A stretch of DNA of 64,000 bases from NCBI RefSeq assembly GCF_001704415.2, contig NC_030822.1, forward strand, positions 47,609,345 to 47,673,344, read 5' to 3'. The stretch is from Capra hircus (taxonomy: Eukaryota > Chordata > Mammalia > Artiodactyla > Bovidae). A model generated the notes under the pieces. The model saw only the letters and a program-made list of their open reading frames with translations. It did not search any database and was not told the DNA's origin. The translations under genes and the position numbers were made by a program. Position 1 is the stretch's first letter, and the number at the start of each line of letters is the position of its first letter. Positions 11,340 through 21,194 of this stretch are shown piece by piece.

Positions 11340-11575
11340 TTAATAACATTTCCTGAGCTCTTACTATATACCAGGGACCCCACTGTACAACTTCCATGAT
11401 CTCATTTCACACCCATAATACTGCAACAGGGTGGGAATGTTCAGGATTCCTAATTTACCTCTAAAGAAACTGAGGTTTAGGCTCACTGGAAAACTAAGTG
11501 ATGCAGCCAGGACTCGAACCAAGGTCATCTTGGTTCCATCTCCAGATCCTCAGTTCTAACCACTATGGTCCATGG
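11340..11575 (-). repeat. MIR SINE, near full length
   Basis: Reversed MIR readable from acatttcctgagctcttact through aagaaactgaggtttaggct to ctaaccactatggtcc, the reversed tRNA-like head. Confidence 0.78.
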
Positions 11576-12228
11576 CCTCTGTGTTGCTGGGGACCTTAAA
11601 CAACCTACCTTCCTCGTGGGTCTCAACTCCCTCTATGAACGTAGAGGATCAGTGATTCCAGTGGGCACACACCATACTGCAAATGACTACAAACCAAGAC
11701 AGAAAGCAAGACTTATCCACCTGACATGAGGTGTGGAGACTGGTTCCCAAACCTCAGGAGAGGAAGGGGTATGACATAATCTGGGTGAAATGAGGCCAAA
11801 AGCTGGGATTTGTCAAATAGGGCTCAAGCCAGCAGGTTTCAGAGAGGCCCCTCCACCAACCTCAGTTTTCCCTTCACACTGAACTGCCTACCCCATCCCC
11901 CTACTCCAGCCACCTGCCCAGGGAGGCCTCTGTCATGCAGTTCCCCTACGTTCCCCCAGCTCCCCTTATTTTTCTCCGCCAGGAGTTCTCTTCTGATCCT
12001 GCAGCTTTCTCCAGGAGACTATAACAGACATTCAAATTCTATCGCATCAAGAAGACATCACATCAATGGAACAGCCTTTTCCTTTAAGACCCTGGTCCTT
12101 GGTGCAAGGCTCCTTGTCTTCCCAATTTGCTCTGTCTCTAACGGAGAAAGAGCAGTGGCCCTTCTCCACCTGAATCGTTCATAGCAGCAGATGCCGGTAA
12201 GGTTGCCTGGAGAGTCTGGAAATGCCAT

Positions 12229-12242
12229 GTTGCCATGGTAAC
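12229..12242. promoter_or_regulatory. perfect RFX X-box palindrome
   Basis: GTTGCCATGGTAAC is a complete, perfectly palindromic X-box: two inverted half-sites with a 2-bp spacer, the consensus bound by RFX winged-helix factors. A further half-site (GTTGCC) lies at 12202-12207. Surrounding DNA is free of recognised repeats. RFX sites occur in promoters and enhancers of ciliary and MHC class II genes, but no gene is seen next to this one, so a target cannot be named. Confidence 0.5.
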
Positions 12243-12599
12243 AACAGACCAAGGTTTGGGATGCTTTATCCCCAGTGAGCTGCCCTGGCAGTGCTACTCC
12301 AGGCTGCTGGTGGAATCTTCCTTGAGGGACAACAATAACAACAAAATCCCATTAATGGACCAAAAACTGCTCTGCTGGTGCCGAGTTTCAGCTTCTGCAA
12401 ACACACTTGTGGGCTACTTCCCCAGCCCCTCGGCTGTAAAAAGAGGCCAGGCCCTGGCTGTCTGCACTGTGCCTTGCTCAAAGGGTAATATGGTTTTCAA
12501 CTGGCTCAGCCAACAAAGCAGGTCCTTCCCCACTCCAGCCCCCAAATTACCACTTCTCTTGTTTGATGCCACCAACCAAAGTTCTGCCGGCATGGACCC

Positions 12600-12715
12600 T
12601 GGCAATTAGCACAGCATCCACATTTGTTGGGGAATTAAGAGCCACTGATTAGCCTAATTCCGTGCCATTTACAGGCAGCCAGTGTCAGCCTGAGATTGGC
12701 TTTTCCAAATGGTAG
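12600..12715. promoter_or_regulatory. possible enhancer segment with homeobox-type cores
   Basis: Repeat-free DNA with closely spaced TAAT/ATTA cores (caattagc, ggaattaag, gattagcctaattcc) and an inverted pair of them at about 12647-12660. The pattern suggests a homeodomain-bound element, but this is inference from composition only. Confidence 0.22.
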
Positions 12716-13554
12716 CCCAGAGGGAGGCACGATCATGGCTTGGGCTTGAAATGGAGCAAGGGCCTGGTGGGCCAGTCAGTGACCCAGAAGGAAGGCAGGA
12801 CTCACCTCTGAGCCCAAGAACGTATCAGCCATTGCCTCCCCTAGAACTACCCACTGAAAAGGAAATGAAGCCCAGAAGCTATTTCCAAACTGAGGTCATG
12901 CCTATTTCCAAGCCAATCTTGTCCAGAAAGGGAGTCCATTTCCCTTTAATAGCATCCCTGCTGACTCCTGCTGGGAACGCCCAGCCATAGGACCAATGAG
13001 CCCTAAACTAGGGGCTCCTGAAGTTAGAGGCCTGAGTCAAACTCTAGCCATCTGGGCAGGACCCTGACACCCTGCCTAGACTCTCCTGCCATCCCACCAC
13101 CTGAGCCTTTTATCTGAACCTTTTATGTATCCCCAGGTTGCTCTCTGACTGGAGCCTCTTGGAATTTGAATGCCCGGTGGTGATCACCTTAAGATTCCCC
13201 TGTCAGAGGACCCCTCAATGGGCCCTCCAGGATACTGACATTCCCAGGCTCACACAGGCCCCTACACCTGGACTGAGCCCGATCCCCACCTGGCAGGAGC
13301 TAACTCCACAGCTGATATGAGTCCCCCGGGTTTCTACCCTTTTCTGCCAGTTTGCTCATACACTGAACAAAGGGGTCATGACCACATGGAACTAGCTAAC
13401 TGAATACGTGCCCACAGACCCTGGGGAACTTCCAAAATCTTCAAGAAAATATACAGGCATCAAGACCTGGCTTGACAGGCCTTGGCCACTGAACTTCCAA
13501 TGCAAACTCTAGCTGCTTGAAAACAGGGACTTAACCAGGTCTTTCTAGTCATTC

Positions 13555-13835
13555 ATAAAACACTTATTGAGTTTTATTGGTAGATGCCACCAGGAATATA
13601 GAATGAACTGTTTGTGGCATCTGCCATCAAATCTAGGGGATCAGTAGAGACTTCCAAGCAGAAAAAGAAAGTTAGAGGAGAGGAGAGGAAGGGCATTCCA
13701 AGAAGGAAGCACAGGGCAAACAGAGGCCTAGCTGAGAAGGCAGATGGAGCCTATAGATCTAATGGTGGTAGTTAAGCTTGGAAGAAGTGTAAAAAGAAGT
13801 AGAAGGAAGTAAATTGGGGGTAATAGGTAGGGGGG
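13555..13835 (-). repeat. possible L2 remnant, reversed
   Basis: Text such as aaaacacttattgag, then gggcattccaagaaggaagc with gggcaaacagaggcc, follows the reversed L2 3' pattern. Poorly preserved. Confidence 0.4.
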
Positions 13836-13873
13836 AAATACAATCCTCAAAATGCTTGACTAAAGATATGGAC

Positions 13874-13987
13874 CTCAGGAACCTCCCTGGTGGTCCAGTG
13901 GTTAAGACTCCCTGCTCCAGATGCAGGGGACATGGATTCAGTCCCTGGTAGGAAGATCCCACATGCCGCATAGTCAAAAGAAGAACG
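13874..13987 (+). mobile_element. CHR-type tRNA-derived SINE
   Basis: Contains ctccctggtggtccagtggt and ttaagactccctgctccaga, the CHR family head. An 11-bp TSD, AAGATATGGAC, flanks it at 13863-13873 and 13988-13998. Confidence 0.92.
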
Positions 13988-14198
13988 AAGATATGGACTT
14001 TATTCAGAAGCTTTCAGGCAAGAGAGTAGCAGAATCAGAACCTGCTGACTGGACGAGAAGGTAAAGACCTGGAAAGGGTTGGCCTCTCCTGGCTCTGATC
14101 CTGGGTCTTCCTGGTGGAGGTCCTTCTGCCACAGTGTACATCAGGCTGGGGCCCCAAGGTAGGGAGGAAACCCTGGTTTCCACCTGTCTCATTTTCTT

Positions 14199-14380
14199 CT
14201 CTGTCTGGTGGCTCAGATGGCAAAGAATCCACCTGCAATGCAGGAGAGCCAAATTCAATTCCTGGGTTGGAAAAATCCTCTGGAGAAGGGAATGGCAACC
14301 CACTCCAGTATTCTTGCCTGGAGAACTCCATGGATCCACGGGGTTACAAAGAGTTGGACATGACTGAGCGACTAACACTT
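14199..14380 (+). mobile_element. Bov-tA SINE, slightly deleted
   Basis: tRNA-like head (ctggtggctcagatggcaaa) plus Bov-A monomer (ggcaacccactccagtattc) with a deletion in the monomer between ccatggatc and cacggggtt. No convincing TSD. Confidence 0.9.
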
Positions 14381-14639
14381 TCCTGCAGGTCCCACCAGGG
14401 CCCCAAGCTCTTGGGGACAAGTGTCCTTGGGTGGAAGGCAAGAGCCATCTCTTCAGAGACTGCTCTGGTGAGTAGGCCTCCCGCCTCGCTCCACCCTCAG
14501 CCTGGGCTCCCTGGTCTCTGCTTGTGTTCCTGCACCCTCCTTCCCTCTCTTTCTCCTGGGCCAGGCCAAATGCTAGCCTAGCCTTCAAGGCTCAGCTCAA
14601 GTCTCCTTCCTCAAGAAAGTCTACAGCAACCATCCCTTC

Positions 14640-14800
14640 ACTGAGCACTTAGAATGGAAGTTTCAAAGCAGGAAGGGAATGAAGTGATCACAGGCCCAGA
14701 CGTCCCAACTACACAGAAGAGGAAACCTGGGTCTGGAGAAGGGAAGAACTTGCCCAAGACAGACGAAGAGCTATTGATAGATTCTCTGGACAGCTTCCTG
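14640..14800 (-). repeat. MIR SINE fragment
   Basis: Reversed MIR: cacagaagaggaaacctggg, then gaagaacttgcccaaga. Confidence 0.6.
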
Positions 14801-15304
14801 TGACCTTCACAGTTCTACTTTGTGTCTCCCATCCATGTCACAGATTGTGAGACTGTCTGTGGGGACGATGACTTCCACATCTTTGCATCCTTCTCAGTGC
14901 TGAGCACAGAGTCCTGGATTGCAGGGAGCTTGGGAAATAGAATTCTCAGTAGCTGAAGGCTCCCAAAGGCAACAGGTCTGTGGAAAATCAAGACATGGGT
15001 GAAGAAGGCAAAAACCCTCCTTCCAGCAACTCTCCACTGTTTCTGGGATGCAAGCCAAGCTCAGCCACTGGATTGGGGGTGGGAACAGAGATGATGCATT
15101 CAAAGGGACTTTTATATCCAAAAGAGATTTCTACAGAGCTTCCCGGGAAAGCAGCTTCCAGAGGCTGGCAGAACGGTTCATGCTGAGGTCAGCTTCCAGC
15201 CTGGGGCACTGGGGATGTTGGTAGCAGCAGCTGAGGGAAGACTTCTCTTTTAAAGCTGAGTCTTCAGATTTTTAGAGAAAAAGAACCCTTCAAGATGACC
15301 CACT
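14801..15304. other. unique stretch
   Basis: No gene or repeat is recognised. Short open frames on both strands only. Confidence 0.4.
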
Positions 15305-15445
15305 CCAATTCCTGAATTTTTTGAACAGGGTAACTGAGGTCTTGGTAAGGAAAGGGATTTGATCAGGTCATACAACTCATCAAGGGTCACAGTGAGGACA
15401 CGGTCCAGGGCTCTCAATCCCAACCCAGGGCTCTCTGCAAAGCAC
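15305..15445 (-). repeat. MIR SINE fragment (weak)
   Basis: gggtaactgaggtcttggta followed by tcataca and gggtcacag matches a decayed reversed MIR core. Confidence 0.45.
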
Positions 15446-15807
15446 CTTTTCTCAGTGGGGCTCCACATGGGTGTAGAAGGAGACTACCTGATGGAATTAG
15501 TGGCCATCGGTAAGTTCTACATTGTTTTTTAAAATGCCAAAACTCAGTTACTGAATCCCTGACGGGTGATGTGGATGTAAAGAAAAGTACCGGGTTTGAC
15601 TAAGCCTCCAACTGAAGAAGCCTCCTGCTTGAGTTTACAGAGCTAGGAAAAAGTGGAAGCAAAGTCAAAGACACCCTGGCCTCGAAGTCCTTCCTTTTTC
15701 CGCTGGCTCACACTGCCACACATGCTGTCTCTGTGCTCAGAAGTGAGGGAGGAAGACAGGATGGACGGACATCCGAGGGGTCCGACGAAGCGCCCCGTTA
15801 GACACAT
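15446..15807. other. unique stretch
   Basis: No gene or repeat is recognised. CpG content begins to rise from about 15760. Confidence 0.4.
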
Positions 15808-15917
15808 GCTTCCAGGTGAGCCCCGTGCTGGGCGTGGGGGACACGGAGAAGAAACAAGACCAGCTTCCAGGTGAGCCCCGTGCTGGGCGTGGGGGACACG
15901 GAGAAGAAACGAGACCA
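15808..15917 (+). repeat. 55-bp tandem duplication (2 copies)
   Basis: Copies at 15808-15862 and 15863-15917 differ by one base (A at 15856, G at 15911, at a CA/CG site). Each starts gcttccaggtgagccccgtg, so each carries a CAG|GTGAGC 5' splice-site-like string. The near identity implies a recent event. Confidence 0.95.
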
Positions 15918-16107
15918 GGAGTGCAGAGACTAGGAGGTGACTTCCAGGAAGACTCTAAAGGAGCAGCCTTCGTGACTGAAAGAGAAACAAACCCTGTCCT
16001 TTAAATTCGGAAGCAAGAATGAGGCTGACGCACAGGGACGGCGTGACGGCATGCTGGCGGGTCCTGCCTGGGGATGCGTGCCCCTGGCCACGGCCGTCAC
16101 CCTCCTC

Positions 16108-16236
16108 GTGGAGCCCCGCACGGGGTGAGCCCCGCACGGGGTGAGCCCCGCACGGGGTGAGCCCCGCACGGGGTGAGCCCCGCACGGGGTGAGCCCCGCA
16201 CGGGGTGAGCCCCGCACGGGGTGAGCCCCGCACGGG
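16108..16236 (+). repeat. 16-bp GC-rich minisatellite
   Basis: Seven perfect copies of gtgagccccgcacggg occupy 16125-16236, preceded by one copy with an extra G (16108-16124). Each unit has two CpGs and the short inverted repeat CCCCG-CA-CGGGG. The period is not a multiple of three, so all frames cycle through RGSPRAGLTPCGAHPV-like peptides that mean nothing. Shares gtgagccccg with the 55-bp duplication upstream. Confidence 0.97.
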
Positions 16237-17385
16237 GACACAGGAAGGCGCGGGGCAGGGCTGCTGGGCGGACGCGCGGATGAGGGAGGTTCCTCCCCGG
16301 CAGGGAGTCGAGATGCAGCTCCAGGCCTCTCAGAGGAAGGGGCTGTCCCCCCACCCCGAGGTGGGGAGTGCTCTCTCCATCTGTAGAAGGAGCAGGAGGC
16401 AGCTGGCAGGTCCAGAAATGCTGACACAGAGAGGGACAGAGCTTTCAGCCGCAACCAACTTCTCCATGGCAACGAGCTGATAGGAAACTGCACAGGAGAC
16501 TGGGAAGGCCGTTTTATTTTAAAATAAAGTCACTCGCAGTCTAAAATCACACATGCAGAGCAGTAGCTCCTGCCTCCCAGCCCCTCAGGAAGGGTGGGCA
16601 TAACCCCTAGGAAAGGAAGCTCCTTCCGACCTGCCATCCCCTGCCCAGGGCCCCGGGTGCCTCCCCTCCTGCTGTGAACCTTCCCAGAGCTGTCAGGCAG
16701 AATCGCTCTCGCTCTGCAGTCCATGCTTCAGGGCACCACACCAACTCTGACAAGAGAGGGTCAGGGCTGGCCAGGACCTGCAGCAAGCAGGCTGTGGCAG
16801 CCGGCATCCTGGCGCACCAGGGCAGGGGTAGCTGCAGCGGGGTAGGGGGTTGGCAGGGAGGACGAGCAGGTCAGAGACCCCTCTCCCCTCTGTCTCCTGA
16901 TGGTCACATCCTGCTTCAGCCTTCAGGGCTCAGCGGTGTTTGCCTTCGTCTCCCCGGGATGGCTTAATCGTACACACCTTGCACTGTAAATCCAAAGCTT
17001 TCTGTTTACATTTCAAACATGAAACTTTCCATTATATACGTCTGCTTACAGAAGCAGACAGACAATCTGCTTTGCATCACACTTTTACGCACTTATTCTG
17101 CCCCCAGTAGAGAACCTGGTCTGTGATAAAGCCTCAGTAAATGTTTTCTGAATGGAATCTACAGCATGAGAAAACATTTTAATTTTAGTCGCTAAATCGG
17201 CCCTCTGTCAGTTTAAGGGCATTCACTCATTCCCCTCCAAAGCCTTGGTGTTTTGGGGGCATGAAGGCAGTGTCTTCCCCTCTTCTATGCTGCTGTCTTT
17301 CCTGCTGGGTCCCCCCACTAGCTTTCTGCCAACTCCAATGTGTTCCTTCCCTTGTAGTTTCATAGACATCACTGTATTCAAAAGG
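16237..17385. other. unique stretch
   Basis: No gene is recognised. It includes a Bov-free GC-rich part to about 16960 and an AT-rich part after that. An RFX half-site-like CCATGGCAAC lies at 16464-16473. The palindrome at 16513 is listed separately. Confidence 0.4.
16513..16528. other. 16-bp perfect palindrome with AATAAA on both strands
   Basis: TTTATTTTAAAATAAA is its own reverse complement and so places an AATAAA hexamer on each strand (16523-16528 on +, 16513-16518 on -). It could act as a bidirectional polyadenylation signal if transcription reached it, but no upstream gene is visible on either side. Confidence 0.35.
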
Positions 17386-17389
17386 GGAC

Positions 17390-17570
17390 CCAAGAACAAG
17401 CTGGACTACGGATCCTGGGTTTAGCGCTAGCTGTATCACCTTCCATCTGTGTGAACTAAGGCAAGTCATTTAATCTCACTGGACCTTCTCTGCAAAATGG
17501 GAACAATTCATCTCCATACCTATATCCTGCCTACCTCATGAGTCTGGTATAAGGATGATGAATCGTGAAG
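17390..17570 (+). repeat. MIR SINE
   Basis: Forward MIR: gatcctgggtttagcgctag, then aggcaagtcatttaatctca, ctctgcaaaatgggaac and ctacctcatgagtc. Confidence 0.7.
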
Positions 17571-17599
17571 ATGCTCTGGAAGCCACAAAGTGGTCTCTG

Positions 17600-17745
17600 G
17601 GCAAAGGTAAGGAGGAGTGTGGCTTCCAGCCTCTTATGAGGGAGGCATCTGAGGCCTGCACGGGGCAAGTGACTTGCTCACGACCACACAGGGAGACTGT
17701 GATGGAGCAAAGTCCAGGTCTTCTAATTCTTGGTCCAGAGCTTTT
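17600..17745 (-). repeat. MIR SINE fragment
   Basis: Reversed MIR: ggggcaagtgacttgctcac, then gaccacacagggagactg and ccaggtcttct. Confidence 0.55.
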
Positions 17746-18408
17746 TCCCAACCTCATGCTGCCTTAGAGGTTCCATCCAGGCCTTCTTCAACTTTGGCAA
17801 AACCAACTCCACATTCCATTAAAACAAGAAGCATTCTAGATCACCTGGGGAGGATAAGTCTCTGACCAGGAACAGCTCTGTATTTCCAGGCTGAATGACA
17901 CTTGAAACATTGTAAGCAGGAAGTTAACTCTTGAGCCCCGCATCAAGGCTTTCCTTTCAATTTCTTGGTCACTGCTAACTTACCCATGCCAGAAATCTCA
18001 TTCTGGCAGTAACACAGCTTTGCTGCGGCAGAGCCCAGGTCTTCTGATTTGACCCTAGAAACGGCAGCACTGCACATATCAGAGAAGCAGATCGGAATAA
18101 CCTGGACTGGATATAGAGAAAACTTGATATGGCTTGGAGCACAGACTTCAATGGAAAACCACCAAGGCTACTCTAGGCTTGACTCGGGAAGTAGGGACAC
18201 TGATTCCCTGGAGTGTGAGGTCAGGAGAAACAGATCTGAGGGTCATAAGAGGGACACAAAGGCCCTCAATCTAACAGCTCCAGGCCCTCATGTCAAAGAT
18301 GTCACTGAGTGAGGCTTCTTCAGACCTCTGTAATGATTTCAAAAAGGAGAAAAGGTGGAAGAGAGGGAAGGATATGTCCTTGTCTAGAACCCTAACCCAT
18401 TCGTGGTG
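17746..18408. other. unique stretch
   Basis: No gene or clear repeat is recognised. A small open frame at 18049-18312 on + is unsupported. Confidence 0.4.
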
Positions 18409-19078
18409 TGATGGTTAATTTTGTGTCACCTTGGCTAGCCCATGGCGACCAGTTGTTTGGCTAAACACTAGTCTAGATGTTCCAGTAAAGGTATTTTTTA
18501 AAACATTAGTTTGGCTGCATTGGGTCTCAGCTGCAGCATGTGGGATCTTCATTACATCACGTAGGATCTTTTGTTGCTGTGCACAGACTCTCTGGTTGTG
18601 GTGTAGGCTCAGCAGTTGTGGCGCATGGGTTTAGTTGCTCTGTGGCATGTGGGATCTTAGTTCCCTGACCAGGGATTGAAACTGGGTTCTCTACATTGCA
18701 AGGTGGATTCCTAACCACTGGACCACCAGGGAAGCCCTGGGTAAAGGTATTTTTTAAGATCTGATTAACATTCATGATCGATTACAGTGGGCCTTGTCCA
18801 ATCAGTTGCAGGCCTTAAAAACAAAGACAGAAATTCCCCGAAGAAGAAAGAATTCTGCCCCAAGGCTGCAACATAAGAAATCCTGCCTGTGTTTCCAGCC
18901 TTTGGACTTCAGACTGAAACATCAATTCTTACCTGAATCTCCAACCTGCTGGCTTGCCCCAAGGATTTCAGACTTGCCAACCCCCACCACAATGGGAGAC
19001 AATTGTTTAAAATAAACCTAGATAAATAGGTATAGTATATCTTATTGGTTCTGTTCCTTTAGAGAATCCTAACACAGG
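18409..19078 (+). mobile_element. solitary ERVL-type LTR with nested CHR SINE
   Basis: Begins TGATGGTTAATTTTGTGTCA and ends near ctgttcctttagagaatcct, the pattern of an old mammalian LTR that I cannot name with confidence. No internal retroviral sequence is present. A CHR SINE splits it at 18502-18740, and a Bov-A2 is inserted exactly at its 3' edge. A more decayed member of what looks like the same family is at 62440. Confidence 0.65.
18502..18740 (-). mobile_element. CHR-type SINE, full length
   Basis: Reversed CHR element (ttggctgcattgggtctcag ... ggaccaccagggaagccctg). A perfect 17-bp TSD, GTAAAGGTATTTTTTAA, is at 18485-18501 and 18741-18757. Confidence 0.95.
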
Positions 19079-19360
19079 TAGCAGAGAAGGCGATGGCACC
19101 CCATTCCAGTACTCTTGCCTGGAACATCCCATGGATGGAGGAGCCTGGTAGGCTGCAGTCCATGGGGTTGCAAAGAGTTGGACATGACTGAACAACTTCA
19201 CTTTCACTTTTCACTTTCATGCATTGGAGAAGGAAATGGCAACACACTCCAGTGTTCTTGCTTGGAGAATCCCAGGGACAGGGGAGCCTGGTGGGCTGCC
19301 ATCTATGGGGTCGCACAGAGTTGGACACGAGTGAAGCGACTCAGCACCAGCAGCAGCAGC
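19079..19360 (+). mobile_element. Bov-A2 SINE (dimer)
   Basis: Two Bov-A monomers in tandem, joined by cttttcactttcatgcattg, ending in (AGC)n. TSD AACACAGG at 19071-19078 and 19361-19368. Confidence 0.94.
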
Positions 19361-19368
19361 AACACAGG

Positions 19369-19505
19369 CAGAGATGAGTGTTTCCATCTAATTCACCTTA
19401 CTGAATCCTCCAAATGAATGGAGAGGTAGGTTTTGCTATTCTGATGTTTGTTCACAGATGAGGAAACTGAGCCATTTGGTAAGGAAGACTTCAAAGCCCT
19501 TACTT
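19369..19505 (-). repeat. MIR SINE fragment
   Basis: Reversed MIR: cagatgaggaaactgagcca, preceded by ccttactgaatcctcc. Confidence 0.6.
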
Positions 19506-19614
19506 TATCAGTTTTACCACAGGGCCATGAAGAAGCAGAATTTCTCTAAAGAAGACTGGGACAAGAATTCCTGGCCAAATAGTGCTGCTGATTCCTCTGA
19601 GTTCTCCTTCTTGG

Positions 19615-19721
19615 AGTGAGGTATCCTTTCCCTTCTCTGGGGGATCTTCCCAACCCAGGGATTGAACCCAGGTCTCCTGCATTGCAGGAGGATTCTTTAG
19701 CAGCTGAGTCACAAGGGAAGC
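19615..19721 (-). mobile_element. Bov-tA SINE, head only
   Basis: Only the reversed tRNA-like head and a short linker are present (ggggatcttcccaacccagg ... gagtcacaagggaagc). The 9-bp TSD CCTTCTTGG at 19606-19614 and 19722-19730 shows this is the complete insertion, so it integrated lacking its Bov-A part at the 3' side. Confidence 0.85.
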
Positions 19722-19730
19722 CCTTCTTGG

Positions 19731-20498
19731 TGGAGAGGCAATTAATGCCAACAGAAATTAGGGGTATGAATAGGCCTGAGCCCTGCTCACTCAAGCAGGA
19801 AGACTTGATTTGCAGAATGCTGTCTTTAGGATTTCCATCCTTTCCGGGATCTGTATCTGGACCCAAGACTTGGGTCTGTATGAACACTGTGGGGTCTCAT
19901 CACTTCTGCACATGAGCCCTTACTGTTAGCCTTTGAGGGAGTGGGCTTTGCTTGTCTCAGTAAGCTCCTGCCGGGAAGCAGGAAGGCTGTGCTCAAGCGA
20001 TGAGCCCTCACTGGGTGCTTTCTCTATGTGAGCCGCAGCCTTCCTCCACCTCTCATCTGTCCTTTCTCCCATCCCCAGAGGTTTCTCACCACCACAGTGT
20101 CCCCTGGGGGAGGGGAAGCATTCTTCTCCTGAACAACTTTTACCGGAGGATCGGAGGATCGAAGAGCCCTCTTGCTTCCATTCCCGTTAAAGCAGCTGAG
20201 GCGGAGTGGGATTTGCAGGAGGAAGTTTGTTAAATGCTAGGGGGCCCCTGAAAAGGAAACCATTACAGCAATTCAAGCACATCCACTGGCAGGCAGGGCT
20301 GCCAAGATGAGCCTCGACTCTTTAATAGCTCTCTCCTCTCTCCAAAGGGCTGAGACATACATCTGCAGCAGCCTCCGCTCAGCTTCCAGTCATCTGAACA
20401 TGCAGTAGTTTCCTCTTGATTGCTATTTGGCTTACTGCCTCAAAGGCATGGCCTCCGGGGTAGAACCTCCCAACATGTTTTCAGGCCCACGTCAAAAG
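19731..20498. other. unique stretch
   Basis: No gene is recognised. 20270-20440 is repeat-free and could be conserved non-coding DNA, but nothing in the sequence proves it. Confidence 0.35.
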
Positions 20499-20513
20499 AT
20501 GATACTGTTTGGG

Positions 20514-20635
20514 ACGTCTCTGGTGGTCCAGCGGTTAAGAATCTGCGCTTGCATTGCAGGGGGCACAGCTCCATCCCTGGTCAGGGAACTAAGATCCTGT
20601 ATGCCACGTGGTGTGGCCAGAAAAGAAAGAAAGAA
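20514..20635 (+). mobile_element. CHR-type SINE
   Basis: Contains tctctggtggtccagcggtt and tcagggaactaagatcctgt with a (GAAA)n tail. A perfect 15-bp TSD, ATGATACTGTTTGGG, is at 20499-20513 and 20636-20650. Confidence 0.95.
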
Positions 20636-20650
20636 ATGATACTGTTTGGG

Positions 20651-21190
20651 TAAATGTGGAGGTGGATGTGCAGTCCGAGGACTGGTTTTTGCTAGCCCAG
20701 GCCTGGCTACCACCCTTTAGTGCTGAGGGCATCGCTCTCTTGACACCCTGCCTGGGAAATCCGTCCTGCGAAGTCTTGTCCCACTCGGGCCCAAGTCAAG
20801 AGATCCGGAACCAACTCAGCCTCCTGGCTGGGCCAACCCCTTCACTCCTGGGACTGGTCAGAGGGTCATGCTTGCTCCACAGGTAATGGGTTGGGTCGTG
20901 GTGATAGGTAAAAGACATCATCTTTCAGATGAAATCTTATCCCCCCTCAACAGATGAGTAACCTTGCACATTATAGACCAAAGAGTCCTCAGAGGACCAG
21001 GAAAAGCGCTGCTCCCCCAGGAAGCCTGCCTGGCAGACACAGTCTCCCCTGTGTCAACTGAGACACCAAGAACCCATCCTCTCCTCTGCTGCTGTGTCAA
21101 CACAAACAAAGAGTTGTCTGCATGTTCACACAGCTGCTAGACCTTGGGATCCCCAACAACCAGCACTCCAGTGAGACGGACACAGAAGCT
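20651..21190. other. unique stretch
   Basis: No gene or clear repeat is recognised. Confidence 0.4.
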
Positions 21191-21194
21191 ACCG

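Larger units (their letters stand above)
11576..13554. other. longest repeat-free stretch, no gene recognised
   Basis: Nearly 2 kb with no interspersed repeat that I can recognise, which is unusual here. Overlapping open frames at 11810-12184, 12235-12609 and 12709-12990 on + do not share a frame logic or resemble known domains. An X-box palindrome (12229) and a TAAT-rich segment (12600-12715) lie inside it. Confidence 0.45.
15770..16330. other. CpG-rich segment built largely from tandem repeats
   Basis: CpG is common here and rare elsewhere in the window. Much of it comes from the 55-bp duplication and the 16-bp array, but flanking unique DNA (gacggcgtgacggcatgctg near 16038, gcggacgcgcggatgag near 16268) is also CpG-rich. 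It could be a small CpG island or a repeat-driven GC peak. No transcription start or exon can be assigned. Confidence 0.4.

Noticed and set aside
15808..15917. Tandem exons with duplicated 5' splice sites (CAG|GTGAGC twice)
   Set aside because: The duplication is only 55 bp, has no matching 3' splice sites with polypyrimidine tracts, and the same core recurs in a plain minisatellite.
16097..16493. Open frames on - rich in Pro, Arg, Gly and Ala with a repeating RGSPRAGL-type peptide
   Set aside because: They are the translation of the 16-bp minisatellite, which cycles through all frames. No start context or domain outside the array.
18409..19078. Possible endogenous retrovirus with genes
   Set aside because: Only a solitary LTR-like sequence is present. 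No gag, pol or env similarity was seen here or at the other LTRs (25945, 29765, 38405, 62440).
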